Shown here: piece by piece, positions 36,417 through 43,550 of the stretch | How positions within the stretch are numbered: the stretch's first letter is position 1 | Layout: every line of letters starts with the position of its first letter | Source of the DNA: a virus | Direction: 5' to 3' (one strand) | DNA length: 64,000 nt | Virus record (IMG/VR): IMGVR_UViG_3300032323_001487 | Coordinates: 1-64,000 of that record | The notes under the pieces: generated by a model | What the model was told of the DNA's origin: nothing | Database searches by the model: none | Seen by the model: the letters and a program-made list of their open reading frames with translations, nothing else | Program-made: the position numbers and the translations under genes

Positions 36417-36635
36417 ATGAAGTATGTAATCCGCCGAGCAATCGCGTCAGTAGTTCTATCACCTGTGGTGGTAATCGCTTATGTAATTTTCTATGCCGTT
36501 CTAGTTGGGCTTGGCGCTCAGCCGGGAAACAATGTCGAAGGCGTTATTGCCAATGGCTGGCTTCTAGCCTTCGGAGTTGGAGTGGCTTTCACTTTCTGGA
36601 CTCAGATACAGAGACTAGTCAGTGGGGTGAAGTAA
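36417..36635 (+). CDS. Two-TM small membrane protein
   Basis: 72 aa. Basic N-terminus (KYVIRRA), TM1 about 9-31 (ASVVLSPVVVIAYVIFYAVLVG), a polar loop and TM2 about 45-62 (NGWLLAFGVGVAFTFWTQI). Function unknown. Couples to the next tiny gene. Confidence 0.6.
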   Translation: MKYVIRRAIASVVLSPVVVIAYVIFYAVLVGLGAQPGNNVEGVIANGWLLAFGVGVAFTFWTQIQRLVSGVK

Positions 36636-36724
36636 TGCGGGAGATTATTCTCGCGCTCGCGGTCTTTAACATAATCGCTGGTGCCTACCTATTCGCTTGG
36701 TCAATCAAGCAAATCAAGAAATAG
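36635..36724 (+). CDS. Tiny single-TM protein
   Basis: 29 aa (begins MREIILALAVFNIIAGAYLF, ends KQIKK). One hydrophobic helix with a basic end, translationally coupled (TAATG). Contains one CGCGCTCGCGG dyad in frame. Confidence 0.5.
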   Translation: MREIILALAVFNIIAGAYLFAWSIKQIKK

Positions 36725-36726
36725 GA

Positions 36727-36732
36727 TAGAAT
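36727..36732 (+). promoter_or_regulatory. Leaderless promoter -10 (TAGAAT)
   Basis: TAGAAT, AAAACT, ATG at 36739. Nearly the same 15 bp precede the leaderless gene at 39040 (TAGAAT, AGAACT, ATG). Confidence 0.6.
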
Positions 36733-36738
36733 AAAACT

Positions 36739-36993
36739 ATGACAAAGCCAATTTTTGAAATGGAATCTGACGAAGAAGTCGTTCAGTATATTACCGAATC
36801 TCAGACCGACTGGGACAATGGTCTTACCGACCTACAAAATCTCAACGAGTATCCAGACGATGAATTGCTAAACATCTATTCAGCAATGGAGTACGCGCGA
36901 GAAGCAAAACTTGGGGTTGAAATTAATGGAGATTTTGAAAAGTCAGTTCTTGGTGAAGCAAGTCGCCGACTTGGGTTTATCCCGTTTAGATAA
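36739..36993 (+). CDS. Acidic hypothetical protein
   Basis: 84 aa, begins MTKPIFEMESDEEVVQYITE. Acidic helical protein with SVLGEASRRLGFIPFR at the end. No family recognised. Confidence 0.6.
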   Translation: MTKPIFEMESDEEVVQYITESQTDWDNGLTDLQNLNEYPDDELLNIYSAMEYAREAKLGVEINGDFEKSVLGEASRRLGFIPFR

Positions 36994-37021
36994 AAACAAA
37001 AAGAAAAGGACAAAAGACAAA

Positions 37022-37240
37022 ATGAATCTTACAAAATCAGACTGGTCTGCCATTAGTGCCACGCTTTATGGCTTCGTTGGAATGTTCGCAATGCTCGCGC
37101 TGGGCAACATCATTATCGTTCTCAACACGCTCAATGTGCTTCTGTGCTTCGTGGCAATCTATATCTGTCTAGCGCTCGGCAGTATGGCAAAAGAAAAGTC
37201 GCTGGTTGAAGCCGAGTGGGAGTCAGAAGATGAAGGCTAA
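37022..37240 (+). CDS. Two-TM small membrane protein
   Basis: 72 aa from the ATG at 37022 (AAAGGACA upstream). TM1 about 12-33 (TLYGFVGMFAMLALGNIIIVLN) and TM2 about 35-52 (LNVLLCFVAIYICLALGS), then an acidic tail. Overlaps the next gene by 11 bp. Confidence 0.6.
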   Translation: MNLTKSDWSAISATLYGFVGMFAMLALGNIIIVLNTLNVLLCFVAIYICLALGSMAKEKSLVEAEWESEDEG

Positions 37241-37433
37241 GTGGTTCAAGTTCTGGTATAGAACTTTCAAAACTTGGAGCAACTATCACTACCGAATGTT
37301 CCACGCTTTCTCTTGGCTGTCATATAATGCTTATGATAAAGTCAAGCAAGATTTGCGGAGACACGAACGAGTTCGCGATGGGTTGCTCACAATCTTCGCG
37401 CGAAGAGTGCGGAAACTAGTCAGGAGAAGGTAA
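37230..37433 (+). CDS. Small very basic aromatic protein
   Basis: 67 aa from the ATG at 37230. WFKFWYRTFKTWSNYHYRMFHAFSWL is strikingly aromatic; the C-terminus is basic (ARRVRKLVRRR). It may be peripheral to membrane or nucleic acid. No family recognised. Confidence 0.55.
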   Translation: MKAKWFKFWYRTFKTWSNYHYRMFHAFSWLSYNAYDKVKQDLRRHERVRDGLLTIFARRVRKLVRRR

Positions 37434-37434
37434 G

Positions 37435-37575
37435 TTGGAAATCTTTTTTATAGTTTTGGGAGCCATAGCGCTTACGCTGGGTATTTTTGTTGTTGCCGTG
37501 GTTGCGCTTGGTCTATCAATCATTAGAAATGCGCCGAAATGGTTCGCAGAAGCAGAATATGGCGACGAAGACTAA
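37435..37575 (+). CDS. Small single-TM membrane protein
   Basis: 46 aa, TTG start after CAGGAGAAGG. Hydrophobic helix FFIVLGAIALTLGIFVVAVV (about 4-28), then an acidic tail (AEAEYGDED). Last gene of this membrane-protein cluster. Confidence 0.55.
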   Translation: MEIFFIVLGAIALTLGIFVVAVVALGLSIIRNAPKWFAEAEYGDED

Positions 37576-37599
37576 AAATTAGGTGCCGATGGCTCCAGG

Positions 37600-37626
37600 G
37601 TAAAGGGGTAGGCGGTTATCCGAGCG
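37600..37626 (+). repeat. Dispersed intergenic repeat, copy 14
   Basis: TAAAGGGGTAGGCGGTTATC then CGAGCG. Confidence 0.6.
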
Positions 37627-37657
37627 AAATCGTCGCTTCGCGCTCGCAAAACTCGAC

Positions 37658-37686
37658 TTGACAACACAATGGCTATTTGCTACAGT
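37658..37686 (+). promoter_or_regulatory. Promoter for the HDAC-like gene
   Basis: TTGACA (37658-37663), 17 bp, TACAGT (37681-37686). Confidence 0.65.
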
Positions 37687-37721
37687 TATCAGGTAATCAA
37701 AAGACGAAAGGACAAAAACTT

Positions 37722-38690
37722 ATGACTACTCACAAACTAAAGGTCGCATATAGCCCTGACTACCTGAACTGGCAACTTGGCTCAGGCGATGGCAACCACC
37801 CTACTCAGCCGATTCGTGCGCGTATCGCGCTGGAGTGGCTAAAGGAAGACCTAGGCTCAGAAGTTGATGTTATCGACCCTGATATCAAGCGAGCAGACAG
37901 ACGCGAGTTGGAGACTATTCACCACCCCGCTTTTGTTAGTGAAGTTCTAGACCTTGGAGAGTGTGCCGATTGGACAGACTCAAGGCCACAGATGGGACAG
38001 ACTGCGCTAAAGATGTTTTCTGGAACTGCGCGACTAGTCGAGATGATTATTCGTAATCAGACAAAGATTGGCTTCAACCCACAGGGAGCAAAGCATCACG
38101 CGCAATACCGAACTTCAGAAGGTTTCTGCGTGTTCAATGACTTCGCTTGGGCTGCCAAAGCCTTCAAGCGTGCTGGACTCAAGGTTGTCTACATCGACTG
38201 GGATGTAAATGCTGGTGATGGTGTTCAGAACTTGCTTGCCGATACAGACATTCCAACCTTCAGTATTCACGGGCACGGGATTTACCCAACCCACTCAGAT
38301 ACTTGGAATGGTGACTACGAGAGCAAGAACACCACTGGAAACTACACTTGGCACAACGAAGCGAAGCACTGGTATAACTGGTGCCTAGTTCGTGGCGAAG
38401 GCGATGCTGGATTCAAGTGGGCTATCGACGAGATTGCTAAGAAGGTTGCCGAGTATAAGCCTGATGTAATCCTGCTTGCTACTGGAGCAGATGGTCACGA
38501 AGGCGAACACTGGGGACTGAAATACACCTTCGATGGTTATGCCTATGCGTCAAAGGTTGTTGCTGAACTGGCTAACAAGTATGCCGATGGTCGCGTGTTG
38601 ATTGGTGGTGCTGGTGGTTATCAGCCGTACACCCACACCCCGCGCATCTGGGCAAATGTCGTAAGAGACATCTACGAGCAAACTAACTAG
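37722..38690 (+). CDS. HDAC/AcuC-fold deacetylase-like protein with altered zinc site
   Basis: 322 aa. Arginase/HDAC-fold landmarks: RPxxMGQTALKMFSGTARL, G-A-K-H125-H126 (catalytic His pair), FCVFNDFAWAAKAFKR, VVYIDWDVNAGDGVQNLL (159-172), FSIHGHGIYPTHSDT and LLATGADGHEGE (D257). The usual D-x-D-x-H-H-G motif reads D-W-D161-V-N163-A-G, so the zinc-ligand His is replaced by Asn; D161 and D257 remain. It may use another metal geometry, or bind acetylated ligands or polyamines without fast turnover. GGACA before the ATG; the operon continues with the 38698 gene. Confidence 0.8.
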   Translation: MTTHKLKVAYSPDYLNWQLGSGDGNHPTQPIRARIALEWLKEDLGSEVDVIDPDIKRADRRELETIHHPAFVSEVLDLGECADWTDSRPQMGQTALKMFSGTARLVEMIIRNQTKIGFNPQGAKHHAQYRTSEGFCVFNDFAWAAKAFKRAGLKVVYIDWDVNAGDGVQNLLADTDIPTFSIHGHGIYPTHSDTWNGDYESKNTTGNYTWHNEAKHWYNWCLVRGEGDAGFKWAIDEIAKKVAEYKPDVILLATGADGHEGEHWGLKYTFDGYAYASKVVAELANKYADGRVLIGGAGGYQPYTHTPRIWANVVRDIYEQTN

Positions 38691-38697
38691 GAGAAAA

Positions 38698-39030
38698 ATG
38701 ACAGACATTCAAGAGATTCGCGAACAAGGTATTGGGAGTAACTTCTCAGTGCTGAACCCCGAAGATGGATTCCGTAAGGATGACACCTTGTGGTTTGGTA
38801 ATTGTAGCGAGTGCGGTGAACGCGTAACTCAATCTCGACACTACGACTACTGGCAACACACCAAATTCTTAGAGAAGGGCTATGGCTCTAAGCAACAGTG
38901 GGAAGAGAACAGGTGGCACTCACAGGCTACTTCCACTGGCTTGGACTATTGCCCTACTGCTAAGGGAGAGCCTGATACCTGCGTAGTCTGGTACTATGAC
39001 GAAAACAATGAAAAGGTTTTTGTATCATAG
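38698..39030 (+). CDS. Hypothetical zinc-binding protein
   Basis: 110 aa. CSECGERVTQSRHYDYWQHTKF (about 36-57) supplies a C-x-x-C plus His, and C84 and C95 (YCPTAKGEPDTC) may complete a site. Rich in aromatic residues. AGGAGAAAA RBS, 8 bp after the HDAC-like gene, so the two are co-expressed. Confidence 0.6.
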   Translation: MTDIQEIREQGIGSNFSVLNPEDGFRKDDTLWFGNCSECGERVTQSRHYDYWQHTKFLEKGYGSKQQWEENRWHSQATSTGLDYCPTAKGEPDTCVVWYYDENNEKVFVS

Positions 39031-39033
39031 AAT
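39028..39033 (+). promoter_or_regulatory. Leaderless promoter -10 (TAGAAT)
   Basis: TAGAAT overlapping the upstream stop codon, AGAACT, ATG at 39040. Confidence 0.6.
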
Positions 39034-39039
39034 AGAACT

Positions 39040-39183
39040 ATGACTACAGATTTACTGCCGATTCTCATATCAGTCTTAGTGCTGATATCAGCCTGGGCAG
39101 TTTTCTTTTTCAGCACTATGTATCTAATCAAAGTCATATTCGACAAAATTGAAGAGCATAGAAATAAATCTAAGGAGCGATGA
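39040..39183 (+). CDS. Small single-TM membrane protein
   Basis: 47 aa. A long hydrophobic segment (LLPILISVLVLISAWAVFFF, about 5-31) and a basic tail (KIEEHRNKSKER). Leaderless. First of three small membrane proteins in a row. Confidence 0.55.
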   Translation: MTTDLLPILISVLVLISAWAVFFFSTMYLIKVIFDKIEEHRNKSKER

Positions 39184-39184
39184 A

Positions 39185-39352
39185 ATGGGCGAATTACTTT
39201 TTGTTCTAGTTATCGGACTAGCAGTTGTTGCCTCGGTTACTTGGCTAGTCGATGGCTACAAGAAAGAACTAAGAGACCGACAAAATCAGAGAGATGTATC
39301 CCCAATGCTGGGAGTCGTCTTACCGAACAAGAAGGACAAGAAAGATGAATAG
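39185..39352 (+). CDS. Small single-TM membrane protein
   Basis: 55 aa from the ATG at 39185 (AAGGAG RBS). TM about 3-22 (ELLFVLVIGLAVVASVTWLV), then a charged tail ending NKKDKKDE. Overlaps the next gene by 8 bp. Confidence 0.6.
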   Translation: MGELLFVLVIGLAVVASVTWLVDGYKKELRDRQNQRDVSPMLGVVLPNKKDKKDE

Positions 39353-39521
39353 TTGGATTGTTAGATTGAAGGATGTAGTTTGGACTGCTGTGTTTGCTGT
39401 CGCGCTCGCGGTAGTGGCTATTCTCGTAGCACTGATTGTGCCGAGTGCTATCTCGCTGGTGCTCGCGCTTGGGCTGGCCTCAGTTTCACTCGCTCTACTA
39501 TCTTGGAGAGTTGCTAGATAG
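39345..39521 (+). CDS. Two-TM small membrane protein
   Basis: 58 aa from the ATG at 39345. Mostly hydrophobic (VVWTAVFAVALAVVAILVAL, then SAISLVLALGLASVSLALLS). With its two neighbours and the PG-binding gene downstream it could be part of an accessory lysis or envelope-modifying unit. Confidence 0.6.
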   Translation: MNSWIVRLKDVVWTAVFAVALAVVAILVALIVPSAISLVLALGLASVSLALLSWRVAR

Positions 39522-39523
39522 TT

Positions 39524-39898
39524 ATGAGTGAGAAGAGATACAAGGTCCCGATTCCCGTAAAGCCTGAAGACCTTTATGCCGTAAGGGAGAAGGTCAAGCC
39601 TGCTGGAGCGTTCGTCGTGGGCGGGGGAGTGGTTGATGAAGTCAGACTATCTGCTGTCGTGTATCGCAATCTGGTTTCGCGCAAGTCTCTAACTATCCAC
39701 CACCTACAACGCCGATTGAATGAACTTGGTTTCACTTCTGCCTATCTAGACAAAGATGGCTGGTTCGATGAAGGAACTAGGTCAGCAATCAGGCTATTTC
39801 AAGAAGCAAATGAACTACCACCCACTGGGATGGTAGATGCCGATACTATGACCAAAATCTTTGATGGAGACCCGAACGTAGCGGTCATTTTGGACTAA
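39524..39898 (+). CDS. Peptidoglycan-binding domain protein
   Basis: 124 aa. The C-terminal half is a PG_binding_1 domain: LTIHHLQRRLNELGFTSAYLDKDGWFDEGTRSAIRLFQEANELPPTGMVDADTMTKI. The N-terminal 50 residues (PIPVKPEDLYAVREKVKPAGAFV) are unassigned. No catalytic domain and no signal peptide. Follows three membrane proteins; may anchor a complex to the cell wall. Confidence 0.78.
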   Translation: MSEKRYKVPIPVKPEDLYAVREKVKPAGAFVVGGGVVDEVRLSAVVYRNLVSRKSLTIHHLQRRLNELGFTSAYLDKDGWFDEGTRSAIRLFQEANELPPTGMVDADTMTKIFDGDPNVAVILD

Positions 39899-39902
39899 AA
39901 AT

Positions 39903-39930
39903 AAAAGGGGTGCCAGATTCTCTGTGCGAT
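39903..39930 (+). repeat. Dispersed intergenic repeat, copy 15
   Basis: AAAAGGGGTGCCAGATTCTC then TGTGCGA, a diverged copy. Confidence 0.5.
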
Positions 39931-40018
39931 GTTTCCCACTCGCGAACACCTATTGCTTTTACCCCACGACTGAGTTATCTTTATTGACAGAAAGACTTAC
40001 CAACAGAAAGAAGAAGAA

Positions 40019-40564
40019 ATGACAGAATTTCTCAAAAGAAATCAAAAATTACCACCAAACCTAGTTGAACTAGTAGCAACCATCTCAGATATGGAACTTC
40101 GCGATACCTACGTTCGTGCGCTTAGAAGCAAGGGCTGGACTCTACAAAGTATTGCCGAAGCCTGCGATGTATCCCGCGAGCGCGTTCGCCAAATCTGCGA
40201 GATGCCTGAGTCCAAGTTATTTGACTCAGTGGTAGTTCCTAGTCCGCCAGTGAAACAGGCGCGGGAGAAGGTTGTCTACGCGCAACCGACAAAGGAAACC
40301 TTAGACAGGTTGCTGGAACTAAAACCACTTGCTCAACAGGTTCGCTCTCACGCAACTCGTTATCGTGCCGAAGCAGAAGAATACACTCGCCTGCTGAACC
40401 ACGCTCATAAGGTAGAAGGAGTATCGCTATACAACCTAGCCAGACACCTAGGAGTTACCTATCCCGCTATTCGATTCCGACTGACTCGATACGGATATCT
40501 AGACGCTGGTAATGGAACTAGCAAGGTATACAACCCAATCCTTACTAAAAACCGTGCTCTCTAA
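40019..40564 (+). CDS. Two-HTH DNA-binding protein, paralogue of 43844
   Basis: 181 aa. HTH 1 WTLQSIAEACDVSRERVRQIC (about 41-61) resembles sigma region 4.2. A Pro/Val linker and helical RYRAEAEEYTRLLNHAHKVE precede HTH 2 VSLYNLARHLGVTYPAIRFRL (about 140-160). The layout matches the 43844 protein, and the two genes flank the terminase. It could be a packaging-site recogniser (small-terminase-like) or a transcription regulator. Confidence 0.7.
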   Translation: MTEFLKRNQKLPPNLVELVATISDMELRDTYVRALRSKGWTLQSIAEACDVSRERVRQICEMPESKLFDSVVVPSPPVKQAREKVVYAQPTKETLDRLLELKPLAQQVRSHATRYRAEAEEYTRLLNHAHKVEGVSLYNLARHLGVTYPAIRFRLTRYGYLDAGNGTSKVYNPILTKNRAL

Positions 40565-40574
40565 ATCAGAGCAA

Positions 40575-40612
40575 AAAGAAAACCCCTAGACCAACATCTA
40601 GGGGTTTCTTTT
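40575..40612. terminator. Bidirectional terminator
   Basis: AAACCCCTAGA / TCTAGGGGTTT, loop CCAACA, with A-run before and T-run after; serves the convergent 40019 (+) and 40627 (-) genes. Confidence 0.9.
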
Positions 40613-40626
40613 TAGTTTGCGGATAC

Positions 40627-40977
40627 TTACTTCAGAACCGAGAGCAGTTTCTCTTCCTGCTCTTTAGTCAGACCTAGAGTCTCGCCTTCGTCGTCTGCTC
40701 CACCAGTGATTACTATGTCGCCCATTATTAGGTCAGTCTTGCCGTAAGACAACTCCCAAAGGTATGTGGCAACAAAGTTGAATGGCAGACCATCGAGTTT
40801 GCCTTCTTCGTTACACCACATAGTTAGGTCATCCACTGGCTTCTCCAGTGGGACAGCCTGAATGTAGCCACCAACCGATGACTTCAGGTATTGGTATTCT
40901 GCTTTGTCAGAACCTTCTGGTATCGTCTCGATAATTATTTCGCTATTAGTTGTAATGCGGATAGCCGTCTTTGACAT
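40627..40977 (-). CDS. DUF3846 protein
   Basis: 116 aa. YLKSSVGGYIQAVPLEKPVDDLTMWCNEEGKLDGLPFNFVATYLWE..IMGDIVITGGADDEGETLGL is the DUF3846 pattern (GG.I..V......L...NEEG.L.GLP.N..AT.L......D.I.GD.....D..G). The family occurs in phages and plasmids of Gram-positive hosts; function unknown. It has its own promoter, divergent from the terminase. Confidence 0.82.
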   Translation of the reverse strand: MSKTAIRITTNSEIIIETIPEGSDKAEYQYLKSSVGGYIQAVPLEKPVDDLTMWCNEEGKLDGLPFNFVATYLWELSYGKTDLIMGDIVITGGADDEGETLGLTKEQEEKLLSVLK

Positions 40978-41017
40978 CTTGTCTCCTTGTTCAATAAGCG
41001 ATGATGCTTATGGAATA

Positions 41018-41046
41018 AGTAAACCACAATCTATGGCTCTTGTCAA
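41018..41046 (-). promoter_or_regulatory. Promoter for the DUF3846 gene
   Basis: Minus strand TTGACA (41046-41041), 17 bp, TTTACT (41023-41018), the same architecture as the small-gene promoters. Confidence 0.65.
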
Positions 41047-41071
41047 GCGTGTCCTATGTAATAATAGACCT

Positions 41072-42469
41072 ATGGCTAAATCTATTATGGAACAAATTGC
41101 GATGCTCCCCGATGATGAGCGAGCAGTCGTTCTTGCTGGAATGGATGCGGACACACTTATGTGGGACTGGTCAGTTTGGGGAAGACCAGAGCAACAGGCT
41201 CCACAGGGAGACTGGAACATCTGGATGTATATGGCTGGTCGTGGTGCTGGTAAGACTAGGACTGCTGCTGAGTGGGTTCGCGAAGAAGCCAAATACACCA
41301 ATACGGGTCAGAGAAGATTCGGACTCGTTGCTAGAACTGCTGCCGATGTTCGTGACGTTATCGTCGAAGGTGAGTCAGGGATTATGAATGTGTCTGCTCC
41401 AAGTGAGAAGCCTTTGTATGAACCATCTAAGCGTCGTCTTACTTGGCCTAATGGCAACACTGCCACTCTCTTCACAGCCGATGAACCAGACTCACTTCGT
41501 GGACCCCAGTTCACTCACGCTTGGGGAGATGAGATTGCGTCTTGGAGACAGACCCCAGATGGCGCTGGTATGACAGCCTTCGACAACCTTCGTGTTGGAA
41601 CTCGTCTAGGCTCACACCCAAAGATTATGATTACCACTACGCCTAAGCGAGTGCCGATTCTTTATCAGTTGCTGGCTGAGAATACCAAAGACCCTAGCCG
41701 TGTAGTTATAACTCGTGGTTCAACACTCGACAACTCAGGTAACTTGTCTAACGCATACCTTGACGCAATCACTGGAGTGTATGCGGGCACCCGTCTTGCT
41801 CAACAGGAACTCTATGGTGAGATGTTGGACAATGTTGAAGGCGCACTATGGAACGATGAGTTACTGAGTAGGTATCGCGAAAACGTAATGCCACTTAGTG
41901 CTCCACTTCGCATCATAGGTGTAGACCCTTCAGTAGCAGAGAACCCGCGAGATGAGTGTGGAATTGTTGTGTGTGCTGCCACTGCCGAGCGTGACTTGTA
42001 TAAGCGCAATGCTTGGGTGTTAGAAGACGCAACCATTCACGGCTCACCTGAAGTGTGGGCGAACAAAGTAGTTCAGATGGCACGCAAGTGGGGTTGCCCA
42101 GTCGTAGCCGAAATCAACCAAGGTGGTGCCTTAGTTCGCAATGCCATCAATGCGATTGACCCGAACATCAAGGTGCTAGAAGTTCACTCTAAATATGGCA
42201 AGGCTCTACGTGCCGAGCCAGTAGTTCTTGGATATGAGCAAGGTCGCGTTCATCACTTGGGATACCACGCAGACCTAGAGAGTCAGATGCTTGCTTGGAT
42301 TCCAGGAGAAGGCAAATCACCAGACCGTGTAGACGCGTTAGTTCACGCGCTAACAGCACTGATGATTAAGCCACCTGCTGGATTCGTTGGGGGAAAACTT
42401 ACTGCTAGGTCATTCGCATCTCGTAGAATTCCAGAAGCGAAGAGCACCTTCTTCAGACTTAGTAAGTAA
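41072..42469 (+). CDS. terL: Terminase large subunit
   Basis: 465 aa from the ATG at 41072; the upstream frame (to 40904) covers a promoter region and is rejected. AATAAT ends 7 bases before this ATG. ATPase: Walker A GRGAGKT, Walker B THAWGDEIA, and TTTPKRVP as coupling motif. RNase H-like nuclease: GVDPSV, AEINQGG and SPDRVDALVHAL supply acidic metal ligands. Length fits Terminase_6-type motors. It cuts and packages DNA into the prohead; the portal gene is 2.5 kb downstream. Confidence 0.93.
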   Translation: MAKSIMEQIAMLPDDERAVVLAGMDADTLMWDWSVWGRPEQQAPQGDWNIWMYMAGRGAGKTRTAAEWVREEAKYTNTGQRRFGLVARTAADVRDVIVEGESGIMNVSAPSEKPLYEPSKRRLTWPNGNTATLFTADEPDSLRGPQFTHAWGDEIASWRQTPDGAGMTAFDNLRVGTRLGSHPKIMITTTPKRVPILYQLLAENTKDPSRVVITRGSTLDNSGNLSNAYLDAITGVYAGTRLAQQELYGEMLDNVEGALWNDELLSRYRENVMPLSAPLRIIGVDPSVAENPRDECGIVVCAATAERDLYKRNAWVLEDATIHGSPEVWANKVVQMARKWGCPVVAEINQGGALVRNAINAIDPNIKVLEVHSKYGKALRAEPVVLGYEQGRVHHLGYHADLESQMLAWIPGEGKSPDRVDALVHALTALMIKPPAGFVGGKLTARSFASRRIPEAKSTFFRLSK

Positions 42470-43030
42470 TTACTTACGCCAGTCCTGCGGGTCAATAGAC
42501 AGCAACCACTCGTTGAAGTGTTCGTTAGTTAGGGCTGCGCTTCCGCGATTGTCCTTCACCAACTGGATTGCTTCTTCTGCCGAGTAGCCTTCGCGAATTA
42601 GAACCAATGCGGTTACTATGCCTGAGCGGTTCAATCCTGCCTGACATCTAATTAGAACTCGCTTACCACGCTTCCAATTGGAGTGCGCTACTAGAACTAG
42701 GTCCCTTAGGTCTTCGATATCGAAGTCAGTCATATCGCCGTCATAGATGCCGAACCTAATCTCTTTCACCCACCAGTCCACAGGTTGTGCCGATGAATAC
42801 ATCGTCACCACTACGTCAAAGTCTTCAGGGCTAATGAAAGCCCCAGAGCCGAACCTTTGTGTGCGGACAGTGTCAGTTGAGTCAGTTCCACCTTGCCACA
42901 GACCTGGAGCAATCTCATCCCAGAGTCTCATAGGCATACGGTGACCCTTGTAGGTCTCGTTAGTCAATGCCGATAGGCTTGTGTTAGTTAGGTTAGTTGT
43001 CAATTCAGACTTCCTTTCGTAATTTGTCAT
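42470..43030 (-). CDS. Dual-specificity protein phosphatase-like
   Basis: 186 aa. The P-loop VLIRCQAGLNRSG has C129-x5-R135 (HCxAGxxRS-type, with His replaced by Arg). IYDGDMTDFDIEDL supplies acidic residues at the general-acid loop, and the start LWDEIAPGLWQGG matches DSP folds. It should dephosphorylate proteins or RNA 5' ends. It may counter host or phage HipA-like kinases, such as those in the giant ORFs (inference). Minus strand, convergent to terminase, from a TTGACA leaderless promoter. Confidence 0.8.
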   Translation of the reverse strand: MTNYERKSELTTNLTNTSLSALTNETYKGHRMPMRLWDEIAPGLWQGGTDSTDTVRTQRFGSGAFISPEDFDVVVTMYSSAQPVDWWVKEIRFGIYDGDMTDFDIEDLRDLVLVAHSNWKRGKRVLIRCQAGLNRSGIVTALVLIREGYSAEEAIQLVKDNRGSAALTNEHFNEWLLSIDPQDWRK

Positions 43031-43036
43031 AACCCA

Positions 43037-43065
43037 ATGTTATCGAGTCATATCTCGTCTGTCAA
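43037..43065 (-). promoter_or_regulatory. Complete leaderless promoter of the phosphatase gene
   Basis: Minus strand TTGACA (43065-43060), 17 bp, TAACAT (43042-43037), 6 bases (TGGGTT), ATG at 43030. It is the clearest leaderless example, with both boxes at ideal spacing. Confidence 0.75.
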
Positions 43066-43379
43066 GTCAATGCCGATACTTATTTTGACATCGGCACGTC
43101 TTATGCCGATAGCCCCTTCTTATGCCGTTGATGATTTTCAATACTTGCCCCCTAACCAATTCGCAAGCAGAGTTGATGGCTGACGCGATGACCCTGCTAT
43201 TTCATAAGCAATCAACAGCCAGTTGGAAGCCCTTGCTTCTCCCCCAAAACTTGTAGACAACCTAGGAACCAGTTATCTACTAGCAATCACATAGCAATAA
43301 GACCAGTCATCTCCTAGATTTACCCCAGAACCAGAGAACCAGAAGCCAAAAAGAAAGGTCGAGCGCGAACGACAGGTAT

Positions 43380-43406
43380 TACTGGAAAACCATAGACCCC
43401 TTTTTA
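43380..43406 (-). repeat. Dispersed intergenic repeat, copy 16 (reverse)
   Basis: TACTGGAAAACCATAGACCC then CTTTTT. Confidence 0.6.
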
Positions 43407-43414
43407 TCTCCCCT

Positions 43415-43475
43415 GAGGCAGCCAGGGAGGCAGCCAGGGAGGCAGCCAGGAGGCTATTTTTAGGCTATTTTTAGG
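43415..43475 (+). repeat. 12 bp and 11 bp tandem repeats
   Basis: GAGGCAGCCAGG three times, then AGGCTATTTTT twice and a diverged third unit. Confidence 0.75.
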
Positions 43476-43521
43476 CTTGTTTTGGGCCTCTTCTAGACTT
43501 CTTAGGCTAGTCAAGGGCTAC

Positions 43522-43550
43522 TTGACTTGTTTTTTGACTACTTTTATGAT
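43522..43550 (+). promoter_or_regulatory. Strong promoter upstream of the head operon
   Basis: TTGACT (43522-43527), 17 bp, TATGAT (43545-43550). Followed by about 290 nt of untranslated sequence before the ATG at 43844: either a long leader or an unrecognised RNA. Confidence 0.7.

Larger units (their letters stand above)
43066..43520. other. Gene-free region with tandem repeats
   Basis: About 450 bp with no credible ORF. It holds CGGCA/TGCCGAT words (43080-43130), dispersed-repeat copy 16, a 12 bp unit GAGGCAGCCAGG in three tandem copies (about 43415-43450) and an 11 bp unit AGGCTATTTTT in two copies followed by AGGCTTGTTTT. Confidence 0.6.

Noticed and set aside
40904-41071. N-terminal extension of the terminase
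   Set aside because: It reads through the divergent DUF3846 promoter and start; the ATG at 41072 gives the normal terminase start.
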